In this document: one piece after another, positions 1 through 8,097 of the stretch
Layout: each line of letters begins with the position of its first letter
How positions within the stretch are numbered: the first letter of the stretch is position 1
Source: JBBREP01 sp036501845
GTDB taxonomy: Bacteria; Actinomycetota; Acidimicrobiia; IMCC26256; PALSA-610
Reading direction: 5' to 3'
DNA: 42,815 nt
NCBI GenBank assembly: GCA_036501845.1
Contig: DASXZO010000067.1
Location: 1 to 42,815, forward strand
Program-made: the position numbers and the translations under genes
Notes under the pieces: generated by a model
Seen by the model: the letters and a program-made list of their open reading frames with translations, nothing else
Told to the model about the DNA's origin: nothing
Database searches by the model: none

Positions 1-1740
1 CCGAACCTGCCGGTGCTCGAAGACCCCGCGTCGTTCGGTTACATCCGCGAAGAGGTCGGCGGTCTGCTCGTCGGCTTGTTCGAGACGGTGTGCGCGCCGT
101 GGCACGTCGACCGCATCCCGAACGACTTCTCGTTCGGCGAGATCCCTCCCGACTACGACCGCATGGCCCCGTACGTCGAGGCTGCGATGGCGCGCGTCCC
201 GATCACGGCCGAGGTCGGCATCAAGAAGTTCTTCTGCGGACCCGAGAGCTTCACGCCCGACCTGCAACCCGTCGTCGGCGAGTCGCCGGAGCTGCGCAAC
301 TACTTCGTCGCCGCGGGCCTCAACTCGGTCGGGATCCTCACCGGCGGCGGGATGGGCCGCATGCTCGCCCACTGGATCACCACCGGGCATCCCGACGTTG
401 ACGTCACCGGCTTCAACATCGACCGATTGCACACGTACCAGTCGAACCCCGAGTACCGGCGCACGCGCACCGTCGAGTCGCTCGGCATGGTGTATCAGTG
501 CCATTACCCGAATCGATCGATGCGAACGGCGCGTGGCGCCAAGCGCTCGCCGGTGCACGACCGGCTCGCGGCGCGCGGTGCGTACTTCCGCGACGTGAGC
601 GGATGGGAAGGCGCCGACTGGTACGCCACGAGCCTGCCAGCTGGTGCGCCCGCCGATCCTGACGCGCTCACATGGAGCCGGCCGCCGTGGTTCGAGCACT
701 GGCGCGCCGAGCACGAGGCCACACGCACCGGTGTGATCGTGATGGACATGGCGTTCATGGCGAAGTTCCTCGTGGAAGGAGCCGACGCGGGCCGGTTCCT
801 CGACCGGTTGTCCGCGAACCGTGTGGACGGCGATGCCGGCATGATCACGTACACGCAGTGGATCAACGAGGGTGGTCGCATCGAAGCCGACCTCACGGTC
901 ACGAAGCTTGCCGACGATCGCTTCTGGGTGGTCGCGTCCGACACCGCGCACCGCCACGTGCACACATGGATGCGGCGGCACCTCGATGACGAGCTGCGGG
1001 TGCACGTGGCCGATCTCACCTCGGGCTACGCGCAGCTCAACGTGCAGGGCCCGCTCTCGCGCGCCGTGCTCGCGGCGCTCACGCCGGCCGACATGACCGA
1101 CGACGCGTTCCCGTTTCGCGCCGCGGCCGAGATCGATATCGGCTTTGCGCGCGTGCTGTGCGTGCGCATCACCTACCTCGGTGAGCTCGGCTACGAGCTG
1201 TATGTGCCGGCCGAGCAGGCCGCCCACGTGTACGACCTGATCGTCGAACGCGGCGAGCCGCTCGGTCTGCGCCACGCAGGTTTGAAGGCACTCGCGAGCC
1301 TGCGGATGGAAAAGGCGTACCGCGACTACGGGCACGACATCGACAACACCGACACGGTGTACGAAGCCGGGCTGGGCTTCGCCGTCGACCTCGGCGAAGG
1401 GCGCGAATTCATCGGACGCCACGCCGTCGCCGCGCAGCGCGAGGCGGGCCCGCCGGCGCGGCGGCTCGCGCAGGTGCTTCTGCGCGACCCCGACGTGATG
1501 CTGTACCACGGCGAGATCGTGTATCGCGACGGTGTCGCCGTCGGCGATGTGCGCTCGGCGTCGTACGGGTTCACCCTCGGCGGTGCAGTCGGCTTGGCGA
1601 TGGTGGAGGTCCCCGATCGCGTCGATGCCGCATGGATCGACGAGGGCGAGTGGGAGGTGGATGTCGCCGGCACCCGGTCTTCGCTGACGGTTTCCTTGCG
1701 CCCGCTGTACGACCCGAAGTCCGAACGCGTCCGGATGTGA
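1..1740 (+). CDS. Dimethylglycine/sarcosine dehydrogenase-like flavoprotein, 5' end cut by window
   Basis: The reading frame is open from base 1, so the N-terminal FAD-binding part (Rossmann GxGxxG) lies outside the window; the GTG at 13 is internal. What remains, about 579 residues, matches the dimethylglycine/sarcosine dehydrogenase family. The C-terminal part of the DAO oxidoreductase fold comes first (GLNSVGILTGGG near residue 105). The FAO_M linker follows, with the typical ETLG-like stretch (VESLGMVYQCHYPNRS) and RSPVHDRLAARG. A GcvT-like aminomethyltransferase domain (about 210-470) and a GcvT C-terminal barrel (about 485-575) complete it. Family members oxidatively demethylate N-methyl amino acids and pass the one-carbon unit to tetrahydrofolate in the GcvT half. 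The exact substrate cannot be read from the sequence. It ends 2 nt before a promoter-like sequence for the next gene. Confidence 0.85.
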   Translation, partial: PNLPVLEDPASFGYIREEVGGLLVGLFETVCAPWHVDRIPNDFSFGEIPPDYDRMAPYVEAAMARVPITAEVGIKKFFCGPESFTPDLQPVVGESPELRNYFVAAGLNSVGILTGGGMGRMLAHWITTGHPDVDVTGFNIDRLHTYQSNPEYRRTRTVESLGMVYQCHYPNRSMRTARGAKRSPVHDRLAARGAYFRDVSGWEGADWYATSLPAGAPADPDALTWSRPPWFEHWRAEHEATRTGVIVMDMAFMAKFLVEGADAGRFLDRLSANRVDGDAGMITYTQWINEGGRIEADLTVTKLADDRFWVVASDTAHRHVHTWMRRHLDDELRVHVADLTSGYAQLNVQGPLSRAVLAALTPADMTDDAFPFRAAAEIDIGFARVLCVRITYLGELGYELYVPAEQAAHVYDLIVERGEPLGLRHAGLKALASLRMEKAYRDYGHDIDNTDTVYEAGLGFAVDLGEGREFIGRHAVAAQREAGPPARRLAQVLLRDPDVMLYHGEIVYRDGVAVGDVRSASYGFTLGGAVGLAMVEVPDRVDAAWIDEGEWEVDVAGTRSSLTVSLRPLYDPKSERVRM

Positions 1741-1742
1741 CC

Positions 1743-1772
1743 TTGCCGACGCAGTGACTGCGTCGGTACGGT
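1743..1772 (+). promoter_or_regulatory. Candidate sigma70-type promoter
   Basis: TTGCCG (1743-1748) and TACGGT (1767-1772) are separated by 18 nt, just after the upstream stop codon. This would give a leader of about 35-40 nt for the gene starting at 1816. The prediction rests on motif match only. Confidence 0.4.
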
Positions 1773-1815
1773 GCGTGGCGACTGGGTGGCGGCCATGGAA
1801 ACCGAAGGGGATGCC

Positions 1816-2481
1816 GTGATCGGCAGCAAACGTTTCTCGGTGGCGGCGCGCACGCTCGCGTGCGGCACGGCAATGGCCGCCACGATGTTCGCCGGGGGTG
1901 TGCCTGCGCATGCGGCGGCATCGCCGAACCTCATCAAGAACGGCGGTGCCGAGGCGGCGGCCGGCGGCACCGGCGGAACCGTCAACGTCCCGAACTGGAC
2001 TCGCACGATGGGCAAGACGTTCACCGCGGTGAAGTACGGCGCGGCTGGCGGCTTCCCCACCACGTCGTCGCCCGGACCGAGCACGCGCGGCAAGAACTTC
2101 TTCGCCGGCGGCTCGGACACCAAGTCCACCGAGATCGCAACGCAGACGATCTCGCTCGCGAGCTACGCGACGAAGATCAAGGGCGGCGCGGTGACGGCTA
2201 CGGCGGCCGGATGGTTCGGCGGCTTCTCGAGCCAGACCGACAACGCCAGTCTCGTGGTGCAGTTCAAGAACAGCAGCGGGGCTGTGGTGGCCACGCTCAC
2301 GGCCGGACCGGTCACTGCGGCACAGCGCAAGAGCGTCACAGGCATGCTGCAGCGAACCGTTACTCACAGCGTGCCGAAGACGGCGACGACCGCGTTCGTG
2401 CAGCTGGTGCTCAAAAGGTTCGACGCCTCGTACAACGACGGCTACGCCGACAACCTGTCGTTGAACCTCAACGGCGTCTGA
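1816..2481 (+). CDS. Secreted beta-sandwich (carbohydrate-binding-like) protein, first of a tandem pair
   Basis: 221 aa. I place the start at GTG 1816 because GAAGGGG lies 5 nt upstream, exactly as AAGGGG precedes the ATG of the downstream paralogue; longer in-frame starts (1771, 1795) would put non-conserved residues before the signal peptide. A signal peptide is clear: basic SKR, then a hydrophobic stretch, then AHAAA. The mature part opens with SPNLIKNGGAEAAAGGTGG and ends with YNDGYADNLSLNL. That pairing (an N-terminal NLLKNG-type strand and a C-terminal GYADN strand) is typical of jelly-roll, galactose-binding-like domains that close on themselves. No catalytic motif is visible. An extracellular role, possibly glycan or surface binding, is inference. 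The next gene is a clear paralogue. Confidence 0.75.
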   Translation: MIGSKRFSVAARTLACGTAMAATMFAGGVPAHAAASPNLIKNGGAEAAAGGTGGTVNVPNWTRTMGKTFTAVKYGAAGGFPTTSSPGPSTRGKNFFAGGSDTKSTEIATQTISLASYATKIKGGAVTATAAGWFGGFSSQTDNASLVVQFKNSSGAVVATLTAGPVTAAQRKSVTGMLQRTVTHSVPKTATTAFVQLVLKRFDASYNDGYADNLSLNLNGV

Positions 2482-2502
2482 CTCGTAATGCTGTCCAACC
2501 CG

Positions 2503-2531
2503 TTGGCGTTGCACGCGTACGGCGATACCGC
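2503..2531 (+). promoter_or_regulatory. Candidate promoter for the second beta-sandwich gene
   Basis: TTGGCG (2503-2508) and TACCGC (2526-2531) with a 17-nt spacer lie in the 92-nt gap between the two paralogues. The elements resemble those before the first copy but are weaker. Read-through from the first promoter is equally possible. Confidence 0.3.
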
Positions 2532-2573
2532 CGGTGCGGCGGCGGGCACATTCGGAACTCGAAGGGGAACACG

Positions 2574-3245
2574 ATGACACGTGGATTTGGAATCTCGAGG
2601 GTGGCGCGGGTCGCGGCATGTGGCACTGCGATCGCGGCGATGGTTGTGGCTGCCGGCGCGCCGGCTGGTGCGGCGATGTCGCCGAATTTGTTGAAGAACG
2701 GCACCGCTGAGGCCGCGGCCGGCGGCACCGGTGGCGTGGTGAACGTTCCTGGTTGGACGCGCGAGACCGGTACCGACTTCACCGCGGTGAAGTACGGCTC
2801 GCCCAACTTCCCGTCGACCACTGCACCCGCACCGCCGAACCGCGGCAAGAACTTCTTCGCCGGCGGCCCGGCAGACTCGACGTTCCCCGACCAGGTCGCG
2901 GTGCAGAACATCTCGCTGTCGAAGTACGTCACCAAGATCAAGGGCGGGAAGGTCACGTTCACGATCGCGGGCTGGTTCGGCGGCAACGGGCGCTCGAAGG
3001 ACGCGGCCTTGATGGAGGTCGACTTCAAGAACGCGAGCGGCGGGCTCATCAGCGGCGGCAAGACGGTGGGCAACGTCACCGAGGCGCAGCGCGGCGGCAA
3101 GACCGAGCTGCTGCACCGGCTCACCACCGCCAAGGTGCCCGCGGGTGCTCGTTCGGTGTTCGTGCAGCTGATCTTCGACGGCAGTGGCACCGGCTACAAC
3201 AACGGCTACGCCGACAACGTGACGCTCACACTGTCGGGCGTGTGA
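2574..3245 (+). CDS. Secreted beta-sandwich (carbohydrate-binding-like) protein, second of a tandem pair
   Basis: 223 aa, ATG at 2574 with AAGGGG 6 nt upstream. It has a signal peptide (MTRGFGISRVARVAACG, hydrophobic core, AGAAM). The mature protein begins SPNLLKNGTAEAAAGG and carries GWTRETGTDFTAVKYG, RGKNFFAGG, a KIKGGKVTFTIAGWFGG core and a terminal YNNGYADNVTLTL strand, all alignable block by block to the preceding gene. The pair therefore arose by tandem duplication. Differences are mostly in loops, with small indels (for example VKYGSPNFPST against VKYGAAGGFPTT). The fold is most like the galactose-binding/CBM jelly-roll class. Ligand and function are unknown. It is probably exported and either free or loosely surface-associated, because no anchor motif or C-terminal membrane segment is present. 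Confidence 0.75.
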   Translation: MTRGFGISRVARVAACGTAIAAMVVAAGAPAGAAMSPNLLKNGTAEAAAGGTGGVVNVPGWTRETGTDFTAVKYGSPNFPSTTAPAPPNRGKNFFAGGPADSTFPDQVAVQNISLSKYVTKIKGGKVTFTIAGWFGGNGRSKDAALMEVDFKNASGGLISGGKTVGNVTEAQRGGKTELLHRLTTAKVPAGARSVFVQLIFDGSGTGYNNGYADNVTLTLSGV

Positions 3246-3334
3246 TCGGCAAGCGTCTCGTCGTCGGGCTCCTCACAACCATCCGCGCCGTTCCCTAATC
3301 TCGACGGCGTCGCCGCGAGAAGGGGAAACGTCTC

Positions 3335-4312
3335 ATGGAATACCGCCGCCTCGGCCGATCCGGCCTCCAGGTGAGTGTGCTGTCGCTCGGTTCGTGGGTG
3401 AGCTTCGGCTCGCAGCTCGATATCGATCGCGCCGTCGAGTGCATGCACGAGGCCTACGAAGGCGGCATGAACTTCTTCGACAACGCCGAGTCGTACGCGG
3501 CTGGGCAGTCGGAGTCGATCATGGGCGCGGCGATCGACAAGCTCGGCTGGGAACGCCACAGCTACGTGGTGTCCACCAAGGTGTATTGGGGGCTGCACGA
3601 CCTCCCCAACATGAAGGACACGCTGAACCGCAAGTACCTCTTGCAGTCGATCGACGGATCGCTCGAACGCATGGGGCTCGATTTCGTCGACTTGCTGTTC
3701 TGCCACCGCGCCGACCCGAACACGCCGATCGAGGAGACGGTGTGGGCAATGAGCGACATCGTTGCCTCGGGCAAGGCCACCTACTGGGGCACCTCGGAGT
3801 GGAGCGCCGACGAGATCCGTGCTGCGTACGACATCGCCGAACGCCACCACTTGCGCGCGCCGGTGATGGAACAGCCGCAGTACAACATGCTCACCCGCCG
3901 CAAGGTGGAAACCGAGTTCGCGCGCCTCTACGACGACGTCGGTCTAGGGCTCACCATCTGGAGCCCGCTCGCCAGCGGTCTGCTCTCGGGCAAATATCTT
4001 GACGGCGTGCCCGACGACAGCCGCGCCAAGCTCGACGGCTACGAGTGGGTCGAAGGCATGGTGACCGAGCAGAGCCGCAGCGAAAAGGTGCGGCGGCTGA
4101 TCCCGATCGCCGAAGAGCTCGGCTGCACGCTCGCGCAACTCGCGCTGGCCTGGTGCGCGGTGAACCCGCGCGTGTCGACCGTGATCACTGGGGCGAGCCG
4201 GCCGCAGCAGGTGCGCGAAAACCTCGGCGCGCTCGACGTGCTGCCCAAGCTCGACGACGACATGATGCAGCGCATCAACAAGGCCGTGCGCTGGTGGGGC
4301 ATCGACAGTTGA
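3335..4312 (+). CDS. Aldo/keto reductase (Kv-channel beta-subunit-like subfamily)
   Basis: 325 aa, a full-length (beta/alpha)8 aldo/keto reductase using NADPH to interconvert carbonyls and alcohols. The N-terminus MEYRRLGRSGLQVSVLSLG is the family signature. The catalytic tetrad is present: D49 and Y54 in FFDNAESYAAG, K82 in STKVYWG, and H124 in LLFCHRADP. The cofactor-binding end has the expected STVITGASRPQQVREN segment near residue 280. The overall pattern (WGTSEWSADEI, QPQYNMLTR, LTIWSPLASGLLSGKY) fits the AKR6/7-like potassium-channel beta group, often annotated as general oxidoreductases. The ATG has GAAGGGG about 9 nt upstream, and TAATCT at 3296-3301 could be a -10 box. Substrate unknown; the adjacent dioxygenase suggests a shared oxidative pathway. 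Confidence 0.92.
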   Translation: MEYRRLGRSGLQVSVLSLGSWVSFGSQLDIDRAVECMHEAYEGGMNFFDNAESYAAGQSESIMGAAIDKLGWERHSYVVSTKVYWGLHDLPNMKDTLNRKYLLQSIDGSLERMGLDFVDLLFCHRADPNTPIEETVWAMSDIVASGKATYWGTSEWSADEIRAAYDIAERHHLRAPVMEQPQYNMLTRRKVETEFARLYDDVGLGLTIWSPLASGLLSGKYLDGVPDDSRAKLDGYEWVEGMVTEQSRSEKVRRLIPIAEELGCTLAQLALAWCAVNPRVSTVITGASRPQQVRENLGALDVLPKLDDDMMQRINKAVRWWGIDS

Positions 4313-4340
4313 TCGGTCGAGCGCGCGGGACCGGAGAGCC

Positions 4341-5165
4341 ATGATCCGCCGGCTGCTGAAGAACCTCACGCTCTACAACGGCCCTGCACCGGGAGCGTCG
4401 CAGCAGCTCGAGCGCGACGGCTATGCGGTGCTGCCGGGCGTGTTCGACGCCGACGAGGTGGGCGCGATCGCCGCAGAAATCGAAGCGACCTTCGCGCAGT
4501 ACCCCTCGGAGCGGAATCGGCCCGACAAGGACGAGTTCCGCTACGAGATGTTGAACCGCAGCGCCGCGTGCCAGCGTGCCGTCGCGCATCCGGCCATTCG
4601 CGAAGTGATCGAGCCGCTGCTCGGCGACGACTGCCACGTGATCGCCAACACGGCCTGGCGCAACCCACCCGATTTCAAGGGCGGTGTGTGGCACTGCGAT
4701 GCCGGACCGCATGTGCCGCGACCCGCCGACGTGCCGTGGGACGACCGGATCCCGTACCCGGTGTTCGCCGTGGGTGCGCACATCTACCTGCGCGACTGCG
4801 GGCTCGAGGACGGACCCACCGCAGTGGTGCCCGGCAGCCATCGCAGCGGCCGGCTCGCGCCGTTCGAGCGGATGCGCGAAGCCGACCTCGACTATGACGG
4901 CCGGCCGCCAGTGCGCGTCACGGCTGCGGCCGGCGATGTCGCGTTGTTCGTGTCCGACGTGTGGCACCGCGGGCTCCCGGCCGAGCCGGGCGTCGGCCAC
5001 GGCCGCCTGTTCCTCCAAGTGCACTACGGACGCCGCGACATCGCGCAGCGCCTGCGCACCACCGACATCGCCAACCAACTCTCACCCGAGGCGATCGAAC
5101 GCGCCGAAACCGACCGCGACCGCACGATCATCGGTCTGCACGCGCCAATGTTCTACGACGCGTGA
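4341..5165 (+). CDS. Phytanoyl-CoA dioxygenase (PhyH) family protein
   Basis: 274 aa. It is a non-haem Fe(II)/2-oxoglutarate-dependent oxygenase of the PhyH family. The iron triad is visible: H118 and D120 in VWHCDAG, and the distal H209 in SDVWHRGLP. The following basic residue in GHGRLFLQVHYG is in the right place to hold 2-oxoglutarate. The double-stranded beta-helix core also has the family stretch GPTAVVPGSHRSG near residue 160. The start ATG 4341 is preceded by GGAGAG at 5-nt spacing and lies 28 nt after the aldo/keto reductase, so the two are probably co-transcribed. PhyH members hydroxylate diverse substrates (acyl-CoAs, antibiotics, osmolytes), so the substrate is open. Confidence 0.88.
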   Translation: MIRRLLKNLTLYNGPAPGASQQLERDGYAVLPGVFDADEVGAIAAEIEATFAQYPSERNRPDKDEFRYEMLNRSAACQRAVAHPAIREVIEPLLGDDCHVIANTAWRNPPDFKGGVWHCDAGPHVPRPADVPWDDRIPYPVFAVGAHIYLRDCGLEDGPTAVVPGSHRSGRLAPFERMREADLDYDGRPPVRVTAAAGDVALFVSDVWHRGLPAEPGVGHGRLFLQVHYGRRDIAQRLRTTDIANQLSPEAIERAETDRDRTIIGLHAPMFYDA

Positions 5166-5258
5166 ATATTGCTGCGCTTCCGTCGCGGTACCGGCAGCTC
5201 CGCTGGCGCTCCGCTTGCCGGTCCCGCTCAGTCAGCTTCGCTGCGAGCTCCCGTCGCA

Positions 5259-5278
5259 CGAGCGGCTCGCTTCGCTCG
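5259..5278. terminator. Hairpin between convergent genes
   Basis: CGAGCG (5259-5264) pairs with CGCTCG (5273-5278) across an 8-nt loop, in the 148-nt gap between the PhyH gene (+) and the DUF2237 gene (-). The rest of this gap is pyrimidine-rich on the plus strand, with repeated GCTCCGCT/GCTTCGCT words. There is no T tract, so its role as a terminator is tentative. Confidence 0.35.
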
Positions 5279-5313
5279 CGGGTAGGTGCTCTGGTTGCCG
5301 CCCCGCGCAAGCC

Positions 5314-5664
5314 CTATGACGCGTTTGCTTGGAGATTGGCGAGGGTGACCCATTCGAGGGTGGCGATGTGGGTGGCTTCGAGACGCACTTGGGGAGCGTG
5401 GCCGGCTTCGAAGGCCTCCTGCCAGCGTGACGCGCACAGGCACCACGAGTCGCCGGGCTGCAAACCTGCGAATCCGGGTTGCGGCGTCGACAGGTCGTTG
5501 CCGGCGGCAGCGCTGAACTCGAGGAAGTCGGCCGTCATCACCGCGCACACCACGTGCACGCCCACATCGTCGGCCCCGGTGTCGCAGCATCCGTTGCGGT
5601 AGAAGCCGGTTACCGGGTCGAACCCGCACGGTTCGAGGTCGGTGCCGAGCACGTTCTTCGCCAT
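5314..5664 (-). CDS. DUF2237 family protein
   Basis: 116 aa, a complete and highly conserved small protein of the DUF2237 family. Family landmarks are all visible: NVLGTDLEPCGFDPVTGFYR, GCCDTGADDVG, HVVCAVMTADFLEFS, GNDLSTP, GDSWCLCASRWQEAFEAG and LEATH. The conserved cysteines (EPC, GCC, VVC, CLC) suggest metal binding or structural disulfides, but no activity has been established for the family to my knowledge. It is transcribed divergently from the SnoaL-like gene. TACCGT (complement of 5673-5678) sits 8 nt before the ATG, with GGGAG also just upstream, so the mRNA may be leaderless or carry only a very short leader. Confidence 0.9.
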   Translation of the reverse strand: MAKNVLGTDLEPCGFDPVTGFYRNGCCDTGADDVGVHVVCAVMTADFLEFSAAAGNDLSTPQPGFAGLQPGDSWCLCASRWQEAFEAGHAPQVRLEATHIATLEWVTLANLQANAS

Positions 5665-5713
5665 CGGCTCCCACGGTATGACAGGCGACCGCGAGCGAGG
5701 CCAAGCTGCAACC

Positions 5714-6226
5714 GTGACGACCGAGCCCGGCGAAGCTCTCGACGATACGCGCGACTACGTGGCCATCACGCGTCTGCAGGCGGCCTATGCCGACGTGGTG
5801 AACCGGCGCGCGTGGGCTGAGCTCGTCGATCTGTTCGAGGCCACGGCGATGATCCGGGTCGACACGGTGACGGCCGAGGCTCGCGAGTTCTCCGGCCCGT
5901 TGCCATTGGGCGAGTTCATCGGCGGCGCCATCGAGCGTTTTGACTTCTTCGAATTCGTGATCTTGAACACAGTGGTGGCCGTCGGCGATGGTGTCGACGC
6001 AACCGTTGCGACCGGACGCGTGTTCATGTGCGAGATCCGGCGCGACCACGCCTCGGAAGAGTTCTCGATCGCGTTCGGCGTGTACCACGACCGCTACCGG
6101 CGTGGCGCCGATGGATGGCGTTTCGCGCGGCGCGACTACCAGTCGCTTGCTCGAACTGATCCGCCGGGCGCGTTCTCGTTCCCGTCGCAGTTCGCCAGCT
6201 TCGTCAGCCAGGAGACCCAATCATGA
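5714..6226 (+). CDS. SnoaL-like / NTF2-fold protein
   Basis: 170 aa from GTG 5714; the in-frame ATG 5678 (182 aa) is the alternative. I prefer 5714 because TATGAC at 5677-5682 looks like the -10 box of this gene and overlaps the upstream ATG. The conserved region starts RDYVAITRLQAAYADVVNRRAWAEL and continues with LVDLFEATAMIRVD, TGRVFMCEIRR and VYHDRYRRGADGWRFARRDY. This is the SnoaL_4-type cone-shaped NTF2 fold used by small ketosteroid-isomerase-like and hydroxylase-like enzymes, or by non-catalytic binding proteins. It overlaps the SDR by 4 nt (ATGA) and heads a four-gene operon, so a role in the same catabolic or tailoring pathway is likely. Confidence 0.8.
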   Translation: MTTEPGEALDDTRDYVAITRLQAAYADVVNRRAWAELVDLFEATAMIRVDTVTAEAREFSGPLPLGEFIGGAIERFDFFEFVILNTVVAVGDGVDATVATGRVFMCEIRRDHASEEFSIAFGVYHDRYRRGADGWRFARRDYQSLARTDPPGAFSFPSQFASFVSQETQS

Positions 6227-7014
6227 TTCTCGACCGCTTCGCGGTGACCGACCGCGTCGCGCTCGTCACCGGCGCGGGCAAGGGCATCGGTGCGGCTACC
6301 GCGAAGGCAGTCGCGGAGGCCGGCGCCGACGTGGTGTGCGCGGCGCGCACCGAGAGCGATCTCGAACGCACCGTGGCTGCGGTCGAGGCGGCTGGACGAG
6401 CAGGGCACGCGGTACCCACCGACGTGAACGATCGCGCGCAACTCGAGCACCTGGTGGCCGAAACGCTCGAACGGTTCGGGCGCATCGACATCCTCGTGAA
6501 CAACGCCGGTGGTTGGCCGCCGCAACCGACGTTCCGCACCAGCGAGCGCGCGATGGAGCAGGCCTTCCACTTCAACGTGGTCGCGCCGTTCCTACTCACG
6601 CGCATGCTCGCCACGAAGATGGTCGAGACTGCCGGCGGCGGCGCGATCGTGAACATCTCGTCGCGGGCCGGCAGCATGGTGCAGCCGTGCTTCACTGCGT
6701 ACGGCACCGCCAAAGCCGCACTGTCGTTCATGACTCGGAATATCGCGCCGGAGCTGGCGCCGAAGGTGCGCGTGAACGCGATCGACGTGGGCGGTGTGGC
6801 CACCGACGCGCTCGCCTCGGTGCTCACCGACGACTCGATCACGCAGCAGATGCTCACGAACACGCCGATGCAGCGCGTCGGCGAACCAGAAGACATTGCC
6901 GCTGCGGTGCTCTATCTCGTGAGCCCGGCATCGTCGTGGGTCACCGGCAAGGTGTTCGAGATCGACGGCGGTTGCGAGCACCCCGCGTTCACGATTCCGT
7001 TCGAGCAGTTGTAG
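6223..7014 (+). CDS. Short-chain dehydrogenase/reductase (classical SDR)
   Basis: 263 aa. It is a classical NAD(P)-dependent SDR. The nucleotide-binding TGAGKGIG is at 16-23, NNAG at 93-96, the catalytic serine is in NISSRAG (S147), and Y160-x3-K164 forms the active site in AYGTAKAAL. The C-terminal PMQRVGEPEDIAAAVLYL and SWVTGKVFEIDGG are typical of the FabG/7-alpha-hydroxysteroid-like group. An A in the position that often carries an acidic residue after the second beta strand (VCAARTES) hints at NADP preference, but this is weak. The start overlaps the SnoaL-like gene by 4 nt, and the next gene follows after 12 nt, so translational coupling is likely. Substrate unknown. Confidence 0.93.
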   Translation: MILDRFAVTDRVALVTGAGKGIGAATAKAVAEAGADVVCAARTESDLERTVAAVEAAGRAGHAVPTDVNDRAQLEHLVAETLERFGRIDILVNNAGGWPPQPTFRTSERAMEQAFHFNVVAPFLLTRMLATKMVETAGGGAIVNISSRAGSMVQPCFTAYGTAKAALSFMTRNIAPELAPKVRVNAIDVGGVATDALASVLTDDSITQQMLTNTPMQRVGEPEDIAAAVLYLVSPASSWVTGKVFEIDGGCEHPAFTIPFEQL

Positions 7015-7026
7015 AGGAGCACCTCG

Positions 7027-8097
7027 TTGACCTATCGCGTGATCCAGTGGGCCACCGGGAACGTGGGCAAGGCCGCGATCGAAGGTGTGCTCGGCCATCC
7101 TGATCTCGAGCTCGCCGGCTGTTGGGTGCACAGTGCCGACAAGCACGGGCGCGACGTCGGCGAGATCTGCGGCGGCGATGCCGTGGGCGTGCTCGCCACA
7201 AGCGACCGCGACGAGATCCTTGCGCTCGACGCCGATTGCGTCGTGTACAGCCCGGTGCTCGCCGATCCCAACGATGTCGCGGCGCTGCTCGCGTCGGGCA
7301 AGAACGTGGTGACGCCCGTGGGTTGGGTGTACCCGTTCGCGGCCGATCGCGTGGTCGCGCTCCCGGCCGACGAGGCGATCGAGGCCGCGTGCCGCGCCGG
7401 CAACGCCACGCTGCACGGCACCGGGATCCATCCCGGCGGCATCACCGAGCGTTTCCCGCTGATGCTGTCGTCGCTGTGCACCGGTATCAAGCACGTGACC
7501 GCCGAGGAATTCTCCGACATCCGCAGCTACGCCACCGAGTTCGTGGTGCGCGAGATCATGATGTTCGGCAAGCCACCGGAGGCTGCGCAGACGAGCGCGA
7601 TGCCGAAGCTGCTCGGCCAGGGCTTCTGCCAGTCGATCGACATGGTCGCGGCCGAGCTCGGCGTGACGCTCGACGCCGAGAAGCGCATCAGCCACGAGTG
7701 GGCCGTCGCGACTGCGCCGATCGCGACACCCGTCGGCGTGCTCGAACCGGGCACCGTCGCCGCGCAGCGCTTCGCATGGGAAGGCACCGTCGGCGGCGAA
7801 CCCGTGATCAGTGCACGCGTCAACTGGCTGATGGGCGAGGAGCACCTCGACCCCGCGTGGACGTTCGGCCCCGAGGGCCAGCGCTTCGAGGTGCGATTCG
7901 ACGCCACGCCGCCGGTGCACGTGACCTTGCACGGCGTGCACCCGCCCCGCCCCGAGGACGGTCTCGTGCGCAACCCCGGCATCGTCGCCACCGCGATGCA
8001 TTGCGTGAACGCGATCCCGTACGTGTGCGACGCCGAGCCCGGCATCAAGACGTACCTCGACCTGCCACTCATCGCCGGGCGGATCGATCGCCGCTGA
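7027..8097 (+). CDS. DapB-like NAD(P)-dependent dehydrogenase (2,4-diaminopentanoate dehydrogenase-like)
   Basis: 356 aa, starting at TTG 7027 with GAGGAG 7 nt upstream; no better in-frame start is available. The N-terminal Rossmann motif is unusual but characteristic of this family: YRVIQWATGNVGKAAIEGVL. Further family landmarks are DCVVYSP, GKNVVTPVGWVYP, LHGTGIHPGGITERFPL and the C-terminal VNAIPYVCDAEPGI. Members are usually annotated as dihydrodipicolinate reductase-like and are abundant in mycobacteria and related actinobacteria. The characterised relative is the clostridial ornithine-pathway 2,4-diaminopentanoate dehydrogenase. The real substrate here is unknown, and true lysine-pathway DapB is much shorter (about 245-270 aa). 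Its stop overlaps the next start (TGATG), which supports co-translation with the MetE-like gene. Confidence 0.82.
   Translation: MTYRVIQWATGNVGKAAIEGVLGHPDLELAGCWVHSADKHGRDVGEICGGDAVGVLATSDRDEILALDADCVVYSPVLADPNDVAALLASGKNVVTPVGWVYPFAADRVVALPADEAIEAACRAGNATLHGTGIHPGGITERFPLMLSSLCTGIKHVTAEEFSDIRSYATEFVVREIMMFGKPPEAAQTSAMPKLLGQGFCQSIDMVAAELGVTLDAEKRISHEWAVATAPIATPVGVLEPGTVAAQRFAWEGTVGGEPVISARVNWLMGEEHLDPAWTFGPEGQRFEVRFDATPPVHVTLHGVHPPRPEDGLVRNPGIVATAMHCVNAIPYVCDAEPGIKTYLDLPLIAGRIDRR

Noticed and set aside
13..1740. GTG at 13 as a true start of the first gene
   Set aside because: The frame is open to base 1 and family members have an FAD-binding domain upstream, so this is an internal codon.
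1860..2573. Upstream extension of the second beta-sandwich gene in the same frame
   Set aside because: The extension reads through the first paralogue in the wrong frame; the signal peptide and ribosome-binding site at 2574 mark the real start.
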